Source of the DNA: Clostridia bacterium
GTDB lineage: Bacteria; Bacillota; Clostridia; Lachnospirales; Anaerotignaceae
Length of the DNA: 64,000 bases
Assembly (NCBI GenBank): GCA_022786605.1
Contig: JALFWW010000021.1
Span: forward strand, 62,001-126,000
Direction: 5' to 3'
Shown here: positions 61,552 to 64,000 of the stretch, piece by piece
How positions within the stretch are numbered: position 1 is the stretch's first letter
Layout of the letters: each line of letters begins with the position of its first letter
Notes under the pieces: generated by a model
Seen by the model: only the letters and a program-made list of their open reading frames with translations
Databases searched by the model: none
Told to the model about the DNA's origin: nothing
Position numbers and translations under genes: made by a program

Positions 61552-61812
61552 ATGAAATCAACAGGTATCGTTCGTAAAGTAGACGAACTGGGAAGAGTGG
61601 TTTTGCCCATTGAGCTGCGTCGAAACATGGGAATCGAAATCAAAGACTCCCTGGAGATCTTTGTGGAAGAAAACACCATTATCCTGAAAAAGTATGAACC
61701 TGCCGATATTTTCACAGGCAGTATGGATGACCTCATTGACTACAAGGGTAAAAAAGTGTCCAAACAGTCTATTTTGGAAATGGCGAAACTGGCAGGACTG
61801 GATGTACGCTGA
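61552..61812 (+). CDS. AbrB/SpoVT-type transition-state regulator
   Basis: The 86-residue protein has the swapped-hairpin AbrB DNA-binding domain in its first 50 residues: G-I-V-R-K-V-D-E-L-G-R-V-V-L-P-I-E-L-R. It then has a short C-terminal helix that may form dimers. It is a global repressor type used in the move from growth to sporulation. GGGAGG precedes the ATG; a terminator follows. Confidence 0.92.
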   Translation: MKSTGIVRKVDELGRVVLPIELRRNMGIEIKDSLEIFVEENTIILKKYEPADIFTGSMDDLIDYKGKKVSKQSILEMAKLAGLDVR

Positions 61813-61838
61813 AATTTTTCACAATAATCTCGTGCGCA

Positions 61839-61882
61839 AAAGCTGGAATTGTATGAAAATACACACAATTCCAGCTTTTTCT
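61839..61882 (+). terminator. Terminator of the AbrB-like gene
   Basis: AAAGCTGGAATTGT (61839-61852) pairs perfectly with ACAATTCCAGCTTT (61865-61878); TTTTTCTTTT overlaps the end. Confidence 0.93.
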
Positions 61883-61961
61883 TTTGGGCAAAACCCGCCC
61901 CACGTCTTCATTTTCCCTTTTTAAAATCCTTGATTTCCCTTGAAATACAGGCATTTTTTTC

Positions 61962-61991
61962 TTGACAAGGTCTGCGCTGTTCTCTTACAAT
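61962..61991 (+). promoter_or_regulatory. Promoter of the MoxR-VWA operon
   Basis: A consensus TTGACA (61962-61967) and TACAAT (61986-61991) stand 18 bp apart. AGGAAAGGTGA and the start codon follow. Confidence 0.8.
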
Positions 61992-62026
61992 ATAACCCAT
62001 AATCTATCTAGGAAAGGTGATATTTC

Positions 62027-62839
62027 ATGTCCGCAACATTTCAAGGAAGTAAAAATTATGTCGCAAGTGAAGAACTCATGCGTTCTGTCAATATTGCCAT
62101 GGCGCTGCAAAAACCCCTCCTCATCAAAGGGGAACCCGGCACAGGCAAAACCATGCTGGCGGAAGCCATTTCCGAAGCATTGGGCAAAAAACTGGTGATC
62201 TGGAACATCAAATCCACCACAAAAGCCCAGGACGGTCTGTATGTCTATGACGTGGTACAGCGTCTGTACGACAGCCAGTTCGGCAACGAAGGCGTAGACG
62301 ACATCGCAAAATATGTAAAAATGGGCAAGCTTGGCGAAGCTTTCTCCGCTGATGAGCAGGTGATCCTCCTCATTGACGAGATCGACAAAGCCGATCTGGA
62401 ATTCCCCAACGACCTTTTGTGGGAGCTGGACAAAATGGAATTCTACATTCCCGAAACAAAGGAAACCGTAAAGGCAAAACAGCGTCCCATCGTCATCATC
62501 ACATCCAACGCGGAAAAAGAACTGCCCGACGCCTTCCTGCGCCGCTGCATCTTCCACTACATCGAATTTCCTGACGCGGAGCAGATGGAAGAAATCATCA
62601 AAGTACACTTTGACAAAGTGGAAGAACATCTGCTGGAACAGGTGCTGGAAACATTCTACTGGATTCGTGGTCTGTACCAGATTCAGAAAAAACCCAGCAC
62701 ATCCGAAGTCATCGACTGGATTCGTGCCCTCCAGCTGGGCGGTGTTGACGTAGAAAGAATCCGTCAGGAAGTGCCCTTTGCAGGGGTGCTGCTGAAAAAG
62801 AACGAAGATATCGACGTACTGAACCGCTATTTACGATAA
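62027..62839 (+). CDS. MoxR-family AAA+ ATPase
   Basis: The 270-residue ATPase has Walker A G-E-P-G-T-G-K-T (35-42), Walker B L-L-I-D-E-I-D, sensor 1 I-I-T-S-N-A and arginine finger region D-A-F-L-R-R-C. MoxR proteins work with a von Willebrand A protein as a chaperone or metal-insertion pair. The VWA partner starts 12 bp downstream. The client is unknown. Confidence 0.93.
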   Translation: MSATFQGSKNYVASEELMRSVNIAMALQKPLLIKGEPGTGKTMLAEAISEALGKKLVIWNIKSTTKAQDGLYVYDVVQRLYDSQFGNEGVDDIAKYVKMGKLGEAFSADEQVILLIDEIDKADLEFPNDLLWELDKMEFYIPETKETVKAKQRPIVIITSNAEKELPDAFLRRCIFHYIEFPDAEQMEEIIKVHFDKVEEHLLEQVLETFYWIRGLYQIQKKPSTSEVIDWIRALQLGGVDVERIRQEVPFAGVLLKKNEDIDVLNRYLR

Positions 62840-62851
62840 GCAGGTGATCCC

Positions 62852-64000
62852 ATGTTTACGGCATTTTTCTATTTACTGCGCTCCAGAGGGCTGAAAGTAT
62901 CCATGAATGAATGGATGACCCTCATGGAAGCTCTGGACAAAGGTCTGCACCAGTCCTCTTTCACAGGATTTTACTATCTGTGCCGCAGTGTGCTGGTGAA
63001 AAGTGAAGCGGATTTTGACAAATTCGACGGTGCCTTTCTGGAATTTTTCAAAGGCGTGGAATTTGAAGGGGAGCTGCCTCCTGAACTCATGGACTGGCTC
63101 ACAAATCCCAAGGAAAAACCCGGCGACCAGTTCGACATGGAGCGTGCCATGCAGAATGAATGGATTTCTCAGGCGGAAATCCAGAAAATGTTTCTGGAAC
63201 GACTGGAAGAACAGAAGGAAGAACACAACGGCGGCAGTTACTGGGTAGGTACCGGCGGCGTTTCTGTATTCGGCAACAGCGGCTTCAGCCCCAGAGGCAT
63301 CCGTGTGGGCGGAGAAGGCGGCAAACGTCGTGCTTTTCAGGTTGCCAGCGAACGGAAATTCCGGGATTTCCGTCAGGACAACACACTGGACACCCGTCAG
63401 TTCCAGATGGCGTTCCGCAGACTGCGGCAGTTTTCCGCCAAGGCTGAGGAAGCCAAAACAGAATTTGACATTGACGGCACCATTCGGGAAACCTGTGACA
63501 ACGCGGGCAAACTGAAAGTGGTTTACGACCGTCCCCGAAAAAACACCGTCAAAGTATTGCTGCTCATGGACAGCGGCGGTTCCATGGACTATTACAGCCG
63601 TCTGTGCTCCATGCTGTTCCAGTCTGTGAGCAAATCCAACCATTTCAAAGATTTGCAGGTATTCTATTTCCACAACTGTATTTATTCCAAGATATATACA
63701 GACCCCCAGCTGCGTCCCAAGTCTGTGATCCCTACAGACTGGATTCTGAAAAACCTCAGCAGCGAATACAAGGTCATCATCGTTGGCGATGCCCAGATGG
63801 AACCTTCCGAACTGCTGGACGGCAGCTATTACAATTACGGTGTGCGGGATAACATCCCCGGCATCGAATGGCTCACCAGATTCCGGGAAAAATATCCCCA
63901 TCTGGTATGGCTGAACCCCTCCGAACGTCCTTACTGGGGCGGCTGGTGGGCAAAGACCTACGACATCATCCATAAGGATTTTGATATGTACGACCTGAGC
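62852..64000 (+). CDS. VWA-domain protein (CoxE-like), partial
   Basis: The frame from the ATG at 62852 is open to the window edge (383 codons) and continues beyond it. The N-terminal 200 residues are helical and charged, with a Gly-rich turn (G-G-S-Y-W-V-G-T-G-G). The C-terminal part is a von Willebrand A domain with the MIDAS-type motif D-S-G-G-S-M, followed by a V-G-D-A-Q-M segment. CoxE-like proteins act with MoxR ATPases in maturation of other proteins or complexes. AGGTGA stands before the start. Confidence 0.9.
   Translation, partial: MFTAFFYLLRSRGLKVSMNEWMTLMEALDKGLHQSSFTGFYYLCRSVLVKSEADFDKFDGAFLEFFKGVEFEGELPPELMDWLTNPKEKPGDQFDMERAMQNEWISQAEIQKMFLERLEEQKEEHNGGSYWVGTGGVSVFGNSGFSPRGIRVGGEGGKRRAFQVASERKFRDFRQDNTLDTRQFQMAFRRLRQFSAKAEEAKTEFDIDGTIRETCDNAGKLKVVYDRPRKNTVKVLLLMDSGGSMDYYSRLCSMLFQSVSKSNHFKDLQVFYFHNCIYSKIYTDPQLRPKSVIPTDWILKNLSSEYKVIIVGDAQMEPSELLDGSYYNYGVRDNIPGIEWLTRFREKYPHLVWLNPSERPYWGGWWAKTYDIIHKDFDMYDLS

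Overview
The window reads as chromosomal DNA of an anaerobic, spore-forming Clostridia bacterium of roughly even base composition. A Lachnospirales/Anaerotignaceae-like host is my best guess from family resemblance, not from a marker gene. The reasons are an Rnf complex in the order C-D-G-E-A-B, sporulation and germination genes (spoIIR, sleB, gerAA-AB-AC, spmAB, gerW/ytfJ), a shape and division cluster (mreBCD, PBP2, minCDE, rodA), and a large SRP RNA with an Alu domain.

Layout. 1-1550: the start of a GntR-type regulator and rpoN, minus strand. 2035-7077: rnfCDGEAB, then a strong terminator. 7379-17352: a DUF4321 protein, mreBCD, PBP2, minCDE, rodA, mgsA and a DUF1294 protein, plus strand. 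17400-22580: germination and sporulation genes, minus strand. 22660-32523: three paralogous, acidic, secreted surface proteins of about 800 residues with C-terminal copper-amine-oxidase-like stalk domains, and a TolC-like protein between the first and second. 32524-33128: a non-coding stretch with a DnaA-box cluster and four spaced 15-bp palindromes. 33129-41200: a sodium/solute symporter, a TetR regulator, a CARF-nuclease (Card1/Can2-like) protein, gerW and small membrane proteins, a split TSUP transporter and a repeat-bearing lipoprotein, minus strand. 41411-45084: malQ and asnB. 45166-47333: two XRE regulators and a three-gene phage-tail remnant. 47382-52626: YihY, an SDR enzyme and a TPP-riboswitch-controlled tenA-thiZXY operon. 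52835-54080: a two-gene ThrE-type exporter. 54325-58819: recR, ybaB and dnaX, a low-GC unknown gene with an XRE regulator, SRP RNA and tadA. 58837-61385: a lipoprotein and spmAB. 61552-64000: an AbrB-type regulator and a MoxR ATPase with a VWA protein that runs off the end.

The most unusual material is outside ordinary genes. Two families of structured dispersed repeats are present. R2 (about 35025, 39691 and 43066) is a string of hairpins with compensatory changes. On the minus strand all three copies keep a reading frame for a peptide of the type K-x-H-F/Y-I/V-Q-x-F-D followed by a stop. In one copy this frame forms the actual C-terminus of the TetR regulator. R1 (7785, 46026 and 54129) is a nested double hairpin that sits downstream of genes and doubles as a terminator. 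The three surface-protein genes share a near-identical control design: a promoter with 17-bp spacing, a leader of about 210-230 nt and a TCGTT-N12-AACGA palindrome. The CARF-nuclease gene has no CRISPR array or cas gene in this window. All calls come from reading the sequence; no search was run.
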